Shown: positions 1-8,824, counted from the first letter of the stretch. The stretch: DNA of 64,000 nt from Pseudophaeobacter sp. (GCA_027019165.1 JALUXC010000017.1:496001-560000); one strand, 5' to 3'. The notes: generated by a model from the letters alone, not told the origin. Numbers and translations: made by a program.

Positions 1-263
1 GCTTTCAGCTTGTCGGCCAGCGCCTGGATCGGTTCATGCGTCTTGCCGCCAAAGGTGTGCGAGAAGCTGAGCTTGGTCAGCTGGTCCGTGATAGCCTCGA
101 TCACCTCGGTGTTGCCATAGCCCAGCGAGGTGCACCACAGGCCCGCAAGCCCTTCGATATATTCCTTGCCGTCCTTGTCGTAGACGTAGATGCCCTTGGC
201 ATGATCCAGGCACAGCTGCTCTGTCGCGGTGAGGTTGGTGGTGGGGTAGATGACAGGGGCCAT
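1..263 (-). CDS. Class III (omega) aminotransferase, N-terminal part
   Basis: This is the first 87 or so codons of a PLP-dependent aminotransferase that runs off the left edge. The reading frame starts MAPVIYPTTNLTATEQ and continues with GIYVYDKDGKEYIEGLAGLW, the usual N-terminus of fold-type I class III aminotransferases (taurine/beta-alanine/omega-amino acid:pyruvate). The start ATG at 263-261 has an AAGGAG ribosome site just upstream on the minus strand. The PLP lysine and substrate-specific residues lie outside the window, so the exact substrate cannot be named. Confidence 0.85.
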   Translation of the reverse strand, partial: MAPVIYPTTNLTATEQLCLDHAKGIYVYDKDGKEYIEGLAGLWCTSLGYGNTEVIEAITDQLTKLSFSHTFGGKTHEPIQALADKLK

Positions 264-413
264 GGCTGAACTCCTTTTGAGAAAGAAACGCGCGGGGCGG
301 GATATGGGGCGCGGCGCAGCACCGCTGGCGCAAGCATTGGCGCGTTTTTTCCCCAGCGTCAAAAGGAATTTGATCAAAAGCGCGGTGTGGTGGGCGGGAT
401 GCCCAGAAAACAC

Positions 414-434
414 AAAAGCCGCCCAAGGGACGGC
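414..434 (-). terminator. Intrinsic terminator of tRNA-Gly copy 1
   Basis: Read on the minus strand there is a 7-bp stem (one G-U pair) with a 3-base loop, followed by TTTT. It begins 14 bases after the 3' end of the first tRNA-Gly gene. Confidence 0.7.
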
Positions 435-447
435 CTTTTGTTTCGAA

Positions 448-522
448 TGGAGCGGGCGAGGCGATTCGAACGCCCGACCCTAACCTTGGCAAGGTTATGC
501 TCTACCCCTGAGCTACGCCCGC
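448..522 (-). tRNA. tRNA-Gly(GCC), copy 1
   Basis: This 75-nt cloverleaf reads GCGGGCGTAGCTCAGGGGTA at its 5' end on the minus strand. It has anticodon GCC in a CTTGCCAAG loop region, a GTTCGAATC T-arm, a 7-bp acceptor stem GCGGGCG/CGCCCGC, and an encoded 3' CCA. Two identical copies follow at 1343-1417 and 3586-3660, and identity continues 13 bases upstream of each gene. Confidence 0.97.
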
Positions 523-809
523 GCTGCCATTCGGTGAGCGGTGTTTAGAAAATCGGGTGACAGGCTGCAAGCGGAAAATGTGATCCTTGCTCGGAAATTG
601 TGACAGGCGCCGGAGGGGAGCAAGCCCCTCAGATACGAGAGCCGCCCCGATGGCAACCGGCCTAACTGATCTGATGCACGGGGGCATGGCCCGAACAGCG
701 CATCCGGTTCTAGCCCAGCAAACCCGCTTCGGCTGTTCCCCGAGAGCGTGTTTGCGAATGGCCGAAAAGCGGACGAAGCTGACATGCGGCGTGACCGCAG
801 GTCTCTTTG
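523..809. other. Intergenic stretch without a supported gene
   Basis: No frame here has a convincing start, ribosome site or recognisable product. The first 20 bases repeat the upstream flank of the other tRNA-Gly copies, so this end probably holds the tRNA promoter. Confidence 0.5.
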
Positions 810-1199
810 TCAGGACCTTAGCGCGGAAAGAAGGTGAGCGAACTCGTCAACGCGTGCCACCTGCTTTTCCGTCTTCGCAATTTTGCGCAAACAAGGCAGT
901 AAATAATACGCCAACAGGCTCAGTCTGTCGGGCTCAATATCCGCTAGTCCGTCCTCGACAATTCTCAGGAATGCGTCAACGGACATGAACGACAAGAAAT
1001 CCTTGTAGCCTCGTTCACTTGCAAAAACCCGCCCTTGTAAGAAATTTCGGGCCAGTCGATATTGATCGGGCTTTTTCCAACTGCGGTGCGAAATCGTGAC
1101 TGGCCACGCATCGACATATTTCTCAATAAGAAATGTCGCCGCCTCCTCAGAAGACAGTGAGCGGATAAACTGCGCCTCTGTTCGGTGTGCTTTGTCCAT
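810..1199 (-). CDS. Hypothetical protein (129 aa)
   Basis: This is a 129-residue soluble, probably helical protein starting MDKAHRTEAQFIRSLSSEEA and ending DEFAHLLSALRS, with no signal peptide or membrane segment. I do not recognise the family. It lies alone between tRNA-Gly copies 1 and 2, and its DNA is visibly less GC-rich than the housekeeping genes, as expected for transferred cargo. No clear ribosome site precedes the start, so the first methionine is tentative. Its only suggestive context is the neighbouring restriction-modification genes beyond the next tRNA copy. Confidence 0.55.
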   Translation of the reverse strand: MDKAHRTEAQFIRSLSSEEAATFLIEKYVDAWPVTISHRSWKKPDQYRLARNFLQGRVFASERGYKDFLSFMSVDAFLRIVEDGLADIEPDRLSLLAYYLLPCLRKIAKTEKQVARVDEFAHLLSALRS

Positions 1200-1342
1200 G
1201 TCGAGAGAATATTCAGCAATTTCTGACCACGCAATTATGGCCTCAAAGCAGAGGTTTCCGAGCTACGATCGTGGATCAGGAGAGGCCGTTACCGAAAGCT
1301 GATTTGGAAAGAATCGCTCCAAAACCATCGCTCTTATTCGAA

Positions 1343-1417
1343 TGGAGCGGGCGAGGCGATTCGAACGCCCGACCCTAACCTTGGCAAGGTTATGCTCTAC
1401 CCCTGAGCTACGCCCGC
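1343..1417 (-). tRNA. tRNA-Gly(GCC), copy 2
   Basis: The 75 nt are identical to copy 1, including the encoded CCA. The identical block continues upstream through GCTGCCATTCGGT and then diverges. Unlike copies 1 and 3, no hairpin terminator is visible just downstream (below 1343). Confidence 0.96.
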
Positions 1418-1507
1418 GCTGCCATTCGGTAGGCGAGTATTTAGGAAGTTCGCACGACAGGCGCAAGGGGAAAAACGAGGGCTTTTTCGGGGAGCTTTCG
1501 CGCGGCG

Positions 1508-2404
1508 CTAGGCCTCGGGCAGATCGAATCCGGCCTGACGCGCGAGGCTGCGCTGCTGCGCGGTTTGCGGCTCGCAGGATATAAAGGCGCTGGCCGGGCA
1601 GGGCGGCAGATCAAGCGCGCGGATCAGTTGGGAATCATATTGCCCCGAGAGCAGCAGGATGCCGTCACGCGCCAGAATATCGCGGGCTCCGCGCCCCTTG
1701 TCCGAGCGGATCCGGCGCATGAAGTCTTTTTGCTGGGCCACCGCCTCCAGCACATCTCGCGGGATCGGGGTGCGCTGCACCAGTCGGAACAGTTCGGCCA
1801 TGCGGGCATTGCCGGTTTCTGCGGCAAAAATCTGCAGGACGACATTTTCGGGCAGCGGGCGCCAGAAATTGGCCGGGTAGGGATGATCGCGAAACAGCCA
1901 GTATATCTGCCGGAACCCTTCGGCCGAGACCGAGCGTTTGGCGTCCTTGTTCTGCCCCGTGGTCAGATATTCGGGGCGGGCTACGATCAGACCCAGATAG
2001 CAGCGCGCGCGTATCTCGTCGGCGGCGACCAAGAGGCAGACCTCTCCCAGCGCCTCGGTCGGGATCATCCAGTTGCTGCCCATGGTGTGTTTGATGTCCA
2101 CATCATAGCCCAGGATGCGGGTGTCGAGCCGCCCCTTTTGCAGGCCTAGAAGCGCTCGTAGCTCGATCTCGACGCGGGTGCCGATATAGGTTTTTTCGGT
2201 CTTTTCCAGTTCCTCATAGGCACGCCGCCCGGTCTTGAGCGTCATGATCACATCATCGATGCACTGGCGCAGCATTTGCGGCACATCGTATTCCAGCGCC
2301 AGGCTGCCGCCCGCGCGGGTGGTGATCTCATCGGCCAGGGGGAACAGGATCCCGAAATCGGGGTGTCCGGGTTCGACAAGGCTCTCCGGTATCTTCTTCT
2401 TCAT
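1508..2404 (-). CDS. NaeI-like type II restriction endonuclease
   Basis: This 298-residue protein is the likely cleaving partner of the adjacent cytosine methyltransferase. A PD-(D/E)XK core is visible: E79, D94, then D103-I-K105 in GYDVDIKHT, followed by GSNWMIPTEALGE. The D-9-D-x-K spacing matches NaeI (D86, D95, K97), whose E70 sits at nearly the same distance from the first Asp. NaeI (317 aa) is a type IIE enzyme with an N-terminal Endo domain and a C-terminal DNA-binding Topo domain, and the length fits both. It lies 50 bp downstream of the methyltransferase on the same strand, so the protective enzyme is made first. Recognition of GCCGGC is only an inference from the family. Confidence 0.75.
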   Translation of the reverse strand: MKKKIPESLVEPGHPDFGILFPLADEITTRAGGSLALEYDVPQMLRQCIDDVIMTLKTGRRAYEELEKTEKTYIGTRVEIELRALLGLQKGRLDTRILGYDVDIKHTMGSNWMIPTEALGEVCLLVAADEIRARCYLGLIVARPEYLTTGQNKDAKRSVSAEGFRQIYWLFRDHPYPANFWRPLPENVVLQIFAAETGNARMAELFRLVQRTPIPRDVLEAVAQQKDFMRRIRSDKGRGARDILARDGILLLSGQYDSQLIRALDLPPCPASAFISCEPQTAQQRSLARQAGFDLPEA

Positions 2405-2454
2405 CTCGATGAGCCTATTGCAAAGGCCTGCCGCGGCAAAGATGGCGCTCTATC

Positions 2455-3414
2455 TCAGGCCCGAACGCTGCGCAGGTTGGGTTTTGAAATCGCTGCCTTC
2501 AGTTGGCGCGCGACAGCCTCGGCCACGGGGGGCGGGAAGGCATTGCCCACCTGACGGTAGGCGTTGGTCTTGGCGCCGGTGAAGTGCCAGGCGTCGGGAA
2601 AGCCCTGGATGCGAGCCACCATGCGCACGGTGAGGCGCGGCATGTCGTTGTGAAAGGGATCGGGGGCCTCATAGGCGATGGTGCGTCCCTCCACCCCAAG
2701 CGCGGCCCAGGCGCGGCGCGCGCGGGTGGGGCCCAGATCCGGCCCGCCGTGTTTCTTGGAGCCGCCAACGATGGTCGGGGCGATTTCATCGGCCTTTGCC
2801 GCCCAGTCTTCGGCGCCGCGCCAGCCGCGCTCTTTCATCAGGTCCAGCAGGGTCGCGCCCACGGTGGGCGGATTGTGCGGCAGGGGATCGGGCCAGTTGA
2901 ACTGACCTGCATATTCCTTCCGCAAGGCAACAATGGCGACGCGCGGGCGCAATTGCGGCACGCCATAGTCCGAAGCATTGAGCAGCCGCCAGTCGGTCTC
3001 GTATCCGAGTTTCGCAAGCTGGCCTTTCAGTTTCTCGCGATAGTCGTGAAACACCGCATCCAGAAAGCCGCGCACGTTCTCGATCATCACGGCGCGGGGG
3101 CGGGTGGCATCGACAATATCAATGGCATCGTCAAAGAGGTTTCGCTCATCCTTTTCGCCAAGCTGTTTTCCGGCGACCGAAAAGGGCGGGCAGGGCAGGC
3201 CGCCGGCCAGAAGGTCGATTCCGCGATAGGCATGGGCGTCTTCCTTGAAGGCGCGCACGTCCTCTTGGAGCACATTCCAGGCGGGGCGGTTGTGGCGCAG
3301 GGTGGCGCAGCAGTGCTTGTCGATCTCGACCAATGCGGTGTGATCAAACCCGGCGCGCTCCAGCCCTAGGGCCTGCCCGCCCGCACCCGCACAGAGTTCA
3401 ACTGATGTCAGCAT
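2455..3414 (-). CDS. DNA (cytosine-5-)methyltransferase of a type II R-M system
   Basis: This 319-residue protein methylates cytosine C5 using S-adenosylmethionine. The C5-MTase motifs appear in order: motif I ELCAGAGGQALGL (residues 6-18), motif IV GGLPCPPFS with catalytic C75, motif VI ENVRGF (E112), motif VIII QLRPRVAIV, and motif X QVGNAFPPPVAEAV. The start is placed at 3414 because motif I always lies near the N-terminus; the open frame extends upstream into tRNA sequence and that part is not protein. It precedes the NaeI-like endonuclease in a probable two-gene operon between tRNA-Gly copies 2 and 3. Loss of the endonuclease with retention of this gene would leave a solitary methylase, but both look intact. 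Confidence 0.92.
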   Translation of the reverse strand: MLTSVELCAGAGGQALGLERAGFDHTALVEIDKHCCATLRHNRPAWNVLQEDVRAFKEDAHAYRGIDLLAGGLPCPPFSVAGKQLGEKDERNLFDDAIDIVDATRPRAVMIENVRGFLDAVFHDYREKLKGQLAKLGYETDWRLLNASDYGVPQLRPRVAIVALRKEYAGQFNWPDPLPHNPPTVGATLLDLMKERGWRGAEDWAAKADEIAPTIVGGSKKHGGPDLGPTRARRAWAALGVEGRTIAYEAPDPFHNDMPRLTVRMVARIQGFPDAWHFTGAKTNAYRQVGNAFPPPVAEAVARQLKAAISKPNLRSVRA

Positions 3415-3550
3415 TCTGTTCTGCCTGCCCTGTTTGTTGCCCTCTGGGGCGTTCTTGCTCTGTTCCTTGAGAGACAGTCCTAGTCGCTGGGGCGATTCCG
3501 TGCAAGTCCGCGAGGCCGCCTTCGGGCACGCGATGCGCCAAAAACACGAA

Positions 3551-3570
3551 AGGCCGCCAATTGGCGGCCT
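3551..3570 (-). terminator. Intrinsic terminator of tRNA-Gly copy 3
   Basis: This is a perfect 20-bp palindrome, AGGCCGCCAATTGGCGGCCT, starting 15 bases after the tRNA 3' end. On the minus strand it is followed by a T-rich run (TTCGTGTTTTT). Confidence 0.65.
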
Positions 3571-3585
3571 GTTCAGTGATCCAAA

Positions 3586-3660
3586 TGGAGCGGGCGAGGC
3601 GATTCGAACGCCCGACCCTAACCTTGGCAAGGTTATGCTCTACCCCTGAGCTACGCCCGC
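3586..3660 (-). tRNA. tRNA-Gly(GCC), copy 3
   Basis: The 75 nt are identical to copies 1 and 2, including the encoded CCA, and a palindromic terminator follows on the minus strand. Upstream identity with copy 1 continues through CATTCGGTGAGCGGTG. Confidence 0.97.
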
Positions 3661-3813
3661 GCTGCCATTCGGTGAGCGGTGGGATATTCATTCCGCCGTT
3701 GGGCTGCAAGCGAAAAAATGCATCCGAGGCCAAAAATTCTTCGTTTTTCTGCGACGGACTACGGTTGATGTGCCGTGAAACCCTCAAGAGAAAAGCCCGA
3801 GGGAGGCTGACCT

Positions 3814-4032
3814 ATGTCGATGTATAAGAAACCATCCGATTTTGCCCGAATGGCTGCATTGATTGCGGCAATTGCTGCGGCCAAGGTGCTGATGCCGGTC
3901 GCGCTGACTGGCGAAGAGGCGCAGCATGCCAGCCCGCTGGTCCCGCAGGCTGCGCCAATCTACGTCAAGAGCCTGCGAGAGGATGTGCCTGCGGCGTGGT
4001 GGCCTCTGCGTGTGGAGGACTTCGATGTCTGA
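3814..4032 (+). CDS. Small hypothetical protein (72 aa), possibly membrane-anchored
   Basis: This 72-residue protein starts MSMYKKPSDFARMAALIAAI and has an N-terminal hydrophobic stretch (about residues 12-31, alanine-rich) that could be a signal anchor. The remainder is polar and ends PAAWWPLRVEDFDV. A good GGGAGG ribosome site lies 7 bases before the ATG, which is the main reason to call it. I do not recognise the family. It faces the MAPEG gene across a 6-base gap, so the two converge. Confidence 0.6.
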   Translation: MSMYKKPSDFARMAALIAAIAAAKVLMPVALTGEEAQHASPLVPQAAPIYVKSLREDVPAAWWPLRVEDFDV

Positions 4033-4038
4033 CGGGCC

Positions 4039-4431
4039 TTACAGGACGGCGTGAGCCAATATCCCAAGCCCCGCAGCCAGCACCATCAACAGGTTCAGGA
4101 CGGTGCCGATCTGGCGCAGGATCAGAATCTGCGGGCGCCGGGTAAAGCCCACCGCATGACAGATCCGCCCGCCGATGAGCATGACACCAAGGGCATGCAC
4201 GGCCAGTGCCGGCGCGCCTTGGGTTTCCACGGCTGCCATCAGAATCAGGCTTATTGGCACGAATTCAACAAAGTTTCCCTGCGCGCGGATCGCCACCAGA
4301 ACGGCGCGGTTTTCGCCATCACCGATCGAGACTTGGTGCCGGATTCGCTGTCGGCTGACACCCAGCGTCAGATAGACAAACATCAGCGCCGCAGCGCCAG
4401 CATATAAGGACGTGATTGCAAACATCTGCAT
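4039..4431 (-). CDS. MAPEG family membrane protein
   Basis: This 130-residue protein has about four hydrophobic helices and the MAPEG signature RAQGNFVEFVPISLILMA, where the RxxxNxxExxP pattern is the glutathione-binding/active-site region of microsomal glutathione transferase-like proteins. Bacterial members are small inner-membrane proteins whose substrates are mostly unknown. The start at 4431 (MQMFAITSLYAG) is preferred over longer versions because TGGAG lies 5 bases upstream and because it puts helix 1 at the N-terminus. Confidence 0.85.
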   Translation of the reverse strand: MQMFAITSLYAGAAALMFVYLTLGVSRQRIRHQVSIGDGENRAVLVAIRAQGNFVEFVPISLILMAAVETQGAPALAVHALGVMLIGGRICHAVGFTRRPQILILRQIGTVLNLLMVLAAGLGILAHAVL

Positions 4432-4646
4432 GACTCCAGATTTCACCGTTGGATCTAATGGGTTCGTTTTTGGAACCCACTTGATAGCAGGCTTTTTGAG
4501 GCGGGAAACCTGCAATCTGTCGACGCTCACGCAAGGTCATGTACTGCAAAGTGGCTCTTCGGTTGAGCGCAAGGATCTTTCCCGGGCCATTGAAAAGGCC
4601 CACGACCGGGCCATCATCCAGAATGAGACCATTGAGGGAGGACCGT

Positions 4647-5315
4647 TTGCGTTATTTGGTGAGCCTTCTTTTTGTGGCGATCCTAGCAGCCTGCGCGCCC
4701 GCGCCAAAGCAGGGCGGCGACATCGCAGTCATCGGAGATTCGGTGATGGCGTGGAACCGGTCTGCGGGGGACGACATTGGAAGCATCATCGCCAATGAAC
4801 TTGACCGCCCGGTTGTCAATCGGGCCAATTTCGGCGCGCAGATCCGCGCGGGCGGCGGAGCATCCGTTTTGCGCCTCAGCATCCCCGATCAGTTGCCGGA
4901 GGGCCGGTGGAACTGGGTGGTGATGAATGGCGGGGCAAATGACCTTGGGTTCTCCTGCGGTTGTACGCGCTGCGCAGCAGAGATCGAGGCCTTGATTTCA
5001 GATGATGGGCAGAGGGGCGCGATCCCGGATCTGGTGGCGCGGGCACAAGCCCAAGGGGCAAGGGTGTTGTGGCTTGGCTATTATCGCGCGCCGGAAACAC
5101 GCTCGTTTCAGGGCTGCAGACCGGGCCTTGTCGAGATCGAGCGCCGCGTCGCGCGGCTCGCCTCCGCGCGGGCAGGGGTCTTTTTTCTGGATGCGGAGGA
5201 TCTTCTGAACCCGCCCCTGCGCGGGCATTTTGACAGAGATCGCACCCACCCTTCGCCCCTTGGCTCACGGCTGATTGGCGCCGCGCTGGCGGATATCATC
5301 AAAATGCAAGGGTAA
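4647..5315 (+). CDS. SGNH/GDSL hydrolase lipoprotein
   Basis: This 222-residue secreted lipoprotein begins with a short signal peptide and lipobox (LAAC, lipidated Cys16). It carries the SGNH hydrolase blocks: AVIGDSVMAW with nucleophile Ser32, a block III MNGGANDLG, and a C-terminal DRTHPS with the Asp/His pair near residues 198-201. The likely role is esterase or carbohydrate deacetylase activity on the periplasmic side of a membrane. A TTG start at 4647 is chosen because GAGGGAGG lies 5 bases upstream and the signal peptide is then of normal length; the in-frame ATG at 4623 overlaps that ribosome site. It shares a bidirectional terminator with pyc. Confidence 0.8.
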   Translation: MRYLVSLLFVAILAACAPAPKQGGDIAVIGDSVMAWNRSAGDDIGSIIANELDRPVVNRANFGAQIRAGGGASVLRLSIPDQLPEGRWNWVVMNGGANDLGFSCGCTRCAAEIEALISDDGQRGAIPDLVARAQAQGARVLWLGYYRAPETRSFQGCRPGLVEIERRVARLASARAGVFFLDAEDLLNPPLRGHFDRDRTHPSPLGSRLIGAALADIIKMQG

Positions 5316-5330
5316 GGCACAACATAGAAA

Positions 5331-5363
5331 AAAGGGTGCCGCTTCCGTGTGAAGGCACCCTTT
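5331..5363. terminator. Bidirectional intrinsic terminator
   Basis: AAAGGGTGCC and GGCACCCTTT form a 10-bp inverted repeat with A-tract and T-tract flanks. It lies between the convergent SGNH lipoprotein gene and pyc and can serve both. Confidence 0.8.
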
Positions 5364-5383
5364 ACTGTCACAAATCGATGGGC

Positions 5384-8300
5384 CTATTCCAGCTCGATCA
5401 ACAGGTCTTTGGCGTCGATCTGCCCACCCGGTTGAACATGCGCAGCCTTGACCACAGCGTCGCGTTCGGCGTGCAGACCCGTTTCCATCTTCATCGCCTC
5501 AATCGTCAGCAAAAGGTCGCCCTCATGCACCTGCTGGCCCGCTTGCACCGCAACCGAGGCTACAACGCCTGGCATTGGCGCGCCGATGTGGTTTGCGTTG
5601 CCCGCTTCGGCCTTGGGCCGCGCCGCAGTGGTGGATTTCACCAGGCGGTTTGGCACCCGGATCACGCGCGGCTGGCCGTTCAGCTCGAAAAAGGCCTTCA
5701 CTTCGCCGTTTTCATCGGTTTCGCCAAGGGCCTGCAGGCGGATTTCCAGCGTCTTGCCCGGATCGATCTCGGCCGAAATCTCGTCACCCGGCTCCATGCC
5801 GTAAAAGAAGGTATGTGTCGGCAGGGTGCGCACCGGGCCGTAGTCGCGATGGCGGCCCATATAATCAAGGAAGACCTTGGGATACATCAGGTAGCCGTTC
5901 AGATCCTCGTCATCGACCTTTTTGCCGTCGAGCGTTTGCGACAGCTCGGCGCGGGTGGCCTCCAGATCGACCGGCTCAAGATGTTTGCCTGGGCGCTCCA
6001 CGTTGGGCGCCTCGCCTTTCAGCACCTTTGCGACGATCCCGTCCGGGAAGCCGCCCGGAGGCTGGCCCAGGTTGCCGCGCATCATGTCCACAACGGAATC
6101 GGGGAAGGAGACCTCTGTCGTGGGGTCCTCGACCTCGGCGCGGCTGAGGCCCTGGCTGACCATCATCAGTGCCATGTCGCCCACCACCTTTGAAGAGGGG
6201 GTCACCTTTACGATATCGCCGAACATCTGGTTCACATCCGCATAGGTCTGCGCGACCTCGTGCCAGCGATCCTCGAGCCCCAGCGAGCGCGCTTGCGCCT
6301 TGAGGTTTGTGAACTGACCGCCGGGCATTTCGTGCAGGTAGACCTCAGAGGAGGGGGCCTGCATGCCGGATTCAAAGGCCGCATAATGGGCGCGCACATC
6401 ATCCCAATAGTCCGAGATCTCACGCACGGCGCCAATATCCAGCCCGGTGTCGCGGTCAGTGTGGCGCAGCGCCTCGACCACGGTGCCAAGGGTGGCCTGC
6501 GAGGTGTTGCCGGAAAACGCATCCATGGCGCAATCGACCGCATCAACGCCCGCCTCGGCCGCGGCAAGGATTGTGGCCACGGCCACCCCTGCGGTGTCAT
6601 GGGTGTGGAAGTGGATCGGCAGGCCGACCTCTTCTTTCAGGGCCTTGATCAACTGGCGCGCGGCCACGGGTTTCAACAGACCTGCCATATCCTTGAGGCC
6701 CAGCACATGAGCACCCGCCGCTTCCAGCTCCTTGGCCATGCCGACGTAGTATTTTACGTCGTACTTGGCGCGGGCCGGATCGTTGATGTCGCCGGTATAG
6801 CAGATGGTGCCTTCGCAGATCTTGCCGCTTTCGTTCACGGCGTCCATGGCGACGCGCATGTTCTCAACCCAGTTGAGACTGTCAAAGACGCGGAAGACAT
6901 CGATGCCCTTGGCGGCTTCCTTGACAAAGAACTGCACCACGTTGTCGGGATAGTTGGTGTAGCCCACCCCGTTTGAGCCGCGCAGCAGCATCTGGGTCAT
7001 CAGGTTCGGCATGGCCTCGCGCAGATCGCGCAGGCGCTGCCAGGGGCATTCCTGCAGGAACCGGTAAGCCACATCAAAGGTCGCACCGCCCCAGCATTCG
7101 ACCGAGAACAGCTGCGAGAGGTTCTGCGCATAGGCAGGCGCCACCTTGATCATATCGATCGAGCGCATGCGGGTCGCCAGCAGCGACTGATGCCCGTCGC
7201 GCATGGTGGTGTCTGTGATCAGCAGTTGGCGCTGGGCCTTCATCCAGTCGGCGACGGCCTGCGGGCCTTTCTGCTCCAACAGGTTGCGGGTGCCATAGGG
7301 CAGATTGCCGGTCTCGACCTTTGGCGGGCGCGGATCCTTCAGGCCGGCTTTGGGTTCCGGGCGACCGTCGGTTTCCGGGTGCCCGTTGACCGAGATGTCG
7401 GCGATATAGGTCAGAACCTTGGTGCCGCGGTCCTGCCGCTTGGCGAACTGGAACAGCTCGGGCGTCTCGTCGATGAACTTGGTGGTGTATTCATTGCTGA
7501 GGAAGGTGGGATGCTTCAGCAGGTTTTCCACAAAGGCGATATTGGTGGAGACGCCGCGCACCCGGAATTCGCGCAAGGCGCGGTCCATGCGGGCAATCGC
7601 CTTTTCCGGGGTTGGCGCCCAGGCGGTCACTTTGGTCAAAAGACTGTCATAGTAGCGCGTGATCACCCCGCCCGCATAGGCGGTGCCGCCATCCAGGCGA
7701 ATGCCCATGCCGGTGGCCGAACGATAGGCGGTGATGCGGCCATAGTCGGGGATGAAGTTGTTGAGCGGATCCTCGGTGGTGACACGGGTCTGCAGCGCAT
7801 GACCGTTGAGGCGGATTTCGGACTGGCCTGCTTTGCCGGTGGCTTCGGCCAGGGTCTTGCCTTCGGCGATCAGAATCTGCGCCTGAACGATGTCGATGCC
7901 GGTGACTTCTTCGGTGACGGTGTGTTCCACCTGCACGCGGGGGTTCACTTCGATGAAGTAGAAATTGCCCGACTCCATATCCATCAGGAATTCGACGGTG
8001 CCCGCGCATTCATAGTTCACATGCTGGCAGATCTTGCGGCCAAGGTCGCACAGTTCTTCGCGCTGGGCCTCGCTCAGATAGGGGGCAGGGGCGCGTTCCA
8101 CGACTTTCTGGTTGCGGCGCTGGACCGAGCAGTCCCGCTCCCACAGGTGGTAGATCTGCCCATGCTTGTCGCCAAGGATCTGCACCTCGACGTGACGGGC
8201 GCGGGTGATCATCTTTTCCAGATAGCCTTCACCGTTGCCAAAGGCCGCTTCGGCCTCGCGGCGCCCCTCAAGCACCTTTTCTTCCAGCTCATCCTCGCTC

Positions 8301-8824
8301 AGGATCGGGCGCATGCCGCGCCCACCGCCGCCCCAGCTTGCCTTGAGCATCAGCGGATAGCCCACCTCGGCCGCTTCTTTCTTGATGGCAGTCATGTCAT
8401 CGCCCAGAACCTCGGTCGCCGGAATGACCGGAACGCCCGCCTCGATCGCCACGCGCCGCGCGGAGGCCTTGTCGCCGAGGGCGCGCATGGTGTCGGCCTT
8501 GGGGCCAATAAAGGTGATCCCGTTGCGGGCGCAGGCGTCCACAAAATCGGGGTTTTCCGACAAAAGACCATAGCCCGGATGGATCGCATCCGCGCCGCTT
8601 TCCTTGGCGACGCGGATGATCTCATCAATCGAAAGATAGGCGGCCACCGGGCCAAGGCCCTCACCGATCCGGTAGGCCTCATCCGCCTTGAAGCGGTGCA
8701 GGCCCAGCTTGTCCTCCTCGGCGTAGACCGCGACGGTCTTCTTGCCCATTTCATTGGCGGCGCGCATCACGCGGATGGCGATCTCGCCGCGGTTGGCGAT
8801 CAGGATTTTCTTGAAGTCGGTCAT
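5384..8824 (-). CDS. pyc: Pyruvate carboxylase
   Basis: This 1146-residue biotin enzyme carboxylates pyruvate to oxaloacetate with ATP and bicarbonate (anaplerosis). Domains in order are biotin carboxylase (from MTDFKKILIANRGEIAIRVM, with ATP-grasp KASWGGGGRGM), carboxyltransferase (TTMRDGHQSLLATRMR, with the metal-site HTHDT), the allosteric linker, and the C-terminal biotinyl domain with EAMKMETG, biotinylated Lys1112. The length is the usual one for single-chain Pyc. The start at 8824 is the family's normal N-terminus and has GGGGGA upstream; the longer open frame is untranslated leader. It is transcribed alone. Confidence 0.97.
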   Translation of the reverse strand: MTDFKKILIANRGEIAIRVMRAANEMGKKTVAVYAEEDKLGLHRFKADEAYRIGEGLGPVAAYLSIDEIIRVAKESGADAIHPGYGLLSENPDFVDACARNGITFIGPKADTMRALGDKASARRVAIEAGVPVIPATEVLGDDMTAIKKEAAEVGYPLMLKASWGGGGRGMRPILSEDELEEKVLEGRREAEAAFGNGEGYLEKMITRARHVEVQILGDKHGQIYHLWERDCSVQRRNQKVVERAPAPYLSEAQREELCDLGRKICQHVNYECAGTVEFLMDMESGNFYFIEVNPRVQVEHTVTEEVTGIDIVQAQILIAEGKTLAEATGKAGQSEIRLNGHALQTRVTTEDPLNNFIPDYGRITAYRSATGMGIRLDGGTAYAGGVITRYYDSLLTKVTAWAPTPEKAIARMDRALREFRVRGVSTNIAFVENLLKHPTFLSNEYTTKFIDETPELFQFAKRQDRGTKVLTYIADISVNGHPETDGRPEPKAGLKDPRPPKVETGNLPYGTRNLLEQKGPQAVADWMKAQRQLLITDTTMRDGHQSLLATRMRSIDMIKVAPAYAQNLSQLFSVECWGGATFDVAYRFLQECPWQRLRDLREAMPNLMTQMLLRGSNGVGYTNYPDNVVQFFVKEAAKGIDVFRVFDSLNWVENMRVAMDAVNESGKICEGTICYTGDINDPARAKYDVKYYVGMAKELEAAGAHVLGLKDMAGLLKPVAARQLIKALKEEVGLPIHFHTHDTAGVAVATILAAAEAGVDAVDCAMDAFSGNTSQATLGTVVEALRHTDRDTGLDIGAVREISDYWDDVRAHYAAFESGMQAPSSEVYLHEMPGGQFTNLKAQARSLGLEDRWHEVAQTYADVNQMFGDIVKVTPSSKVVGDMALMMVSQGLSRAEVEDPTTEVSFPDSVVDMMRGNLGQPPGGFPDGIVAKVLKGEAPNVERPGKHLEPVDLEATRAELSQTLDGKKVDDEDLNGYLMYPKVFLDYMGRHRDYGPVRTLPTHTFFYGMEPGDEISAEIDPGKTLEIRLQALGETDENGEVKAFFELNGQPRVIRVPNRLVKSTTAARPKAEAGNANHIGAPMPGVVASVAVQAGQQVHEGDLLLTIEAMKMETGLHAERDAVVKAAHVQPGGQIDAKDLLIELE

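Noticed and set aside
34-492. 152-codon frame on the minus strand through tRNA-Gly and the aminotransferase
   Set aside because: It reads through a tRNA gene and conflicts with the aminotransferase frame; the same tRNA-derived N-terminus appears in the extended methyltransferase frame.
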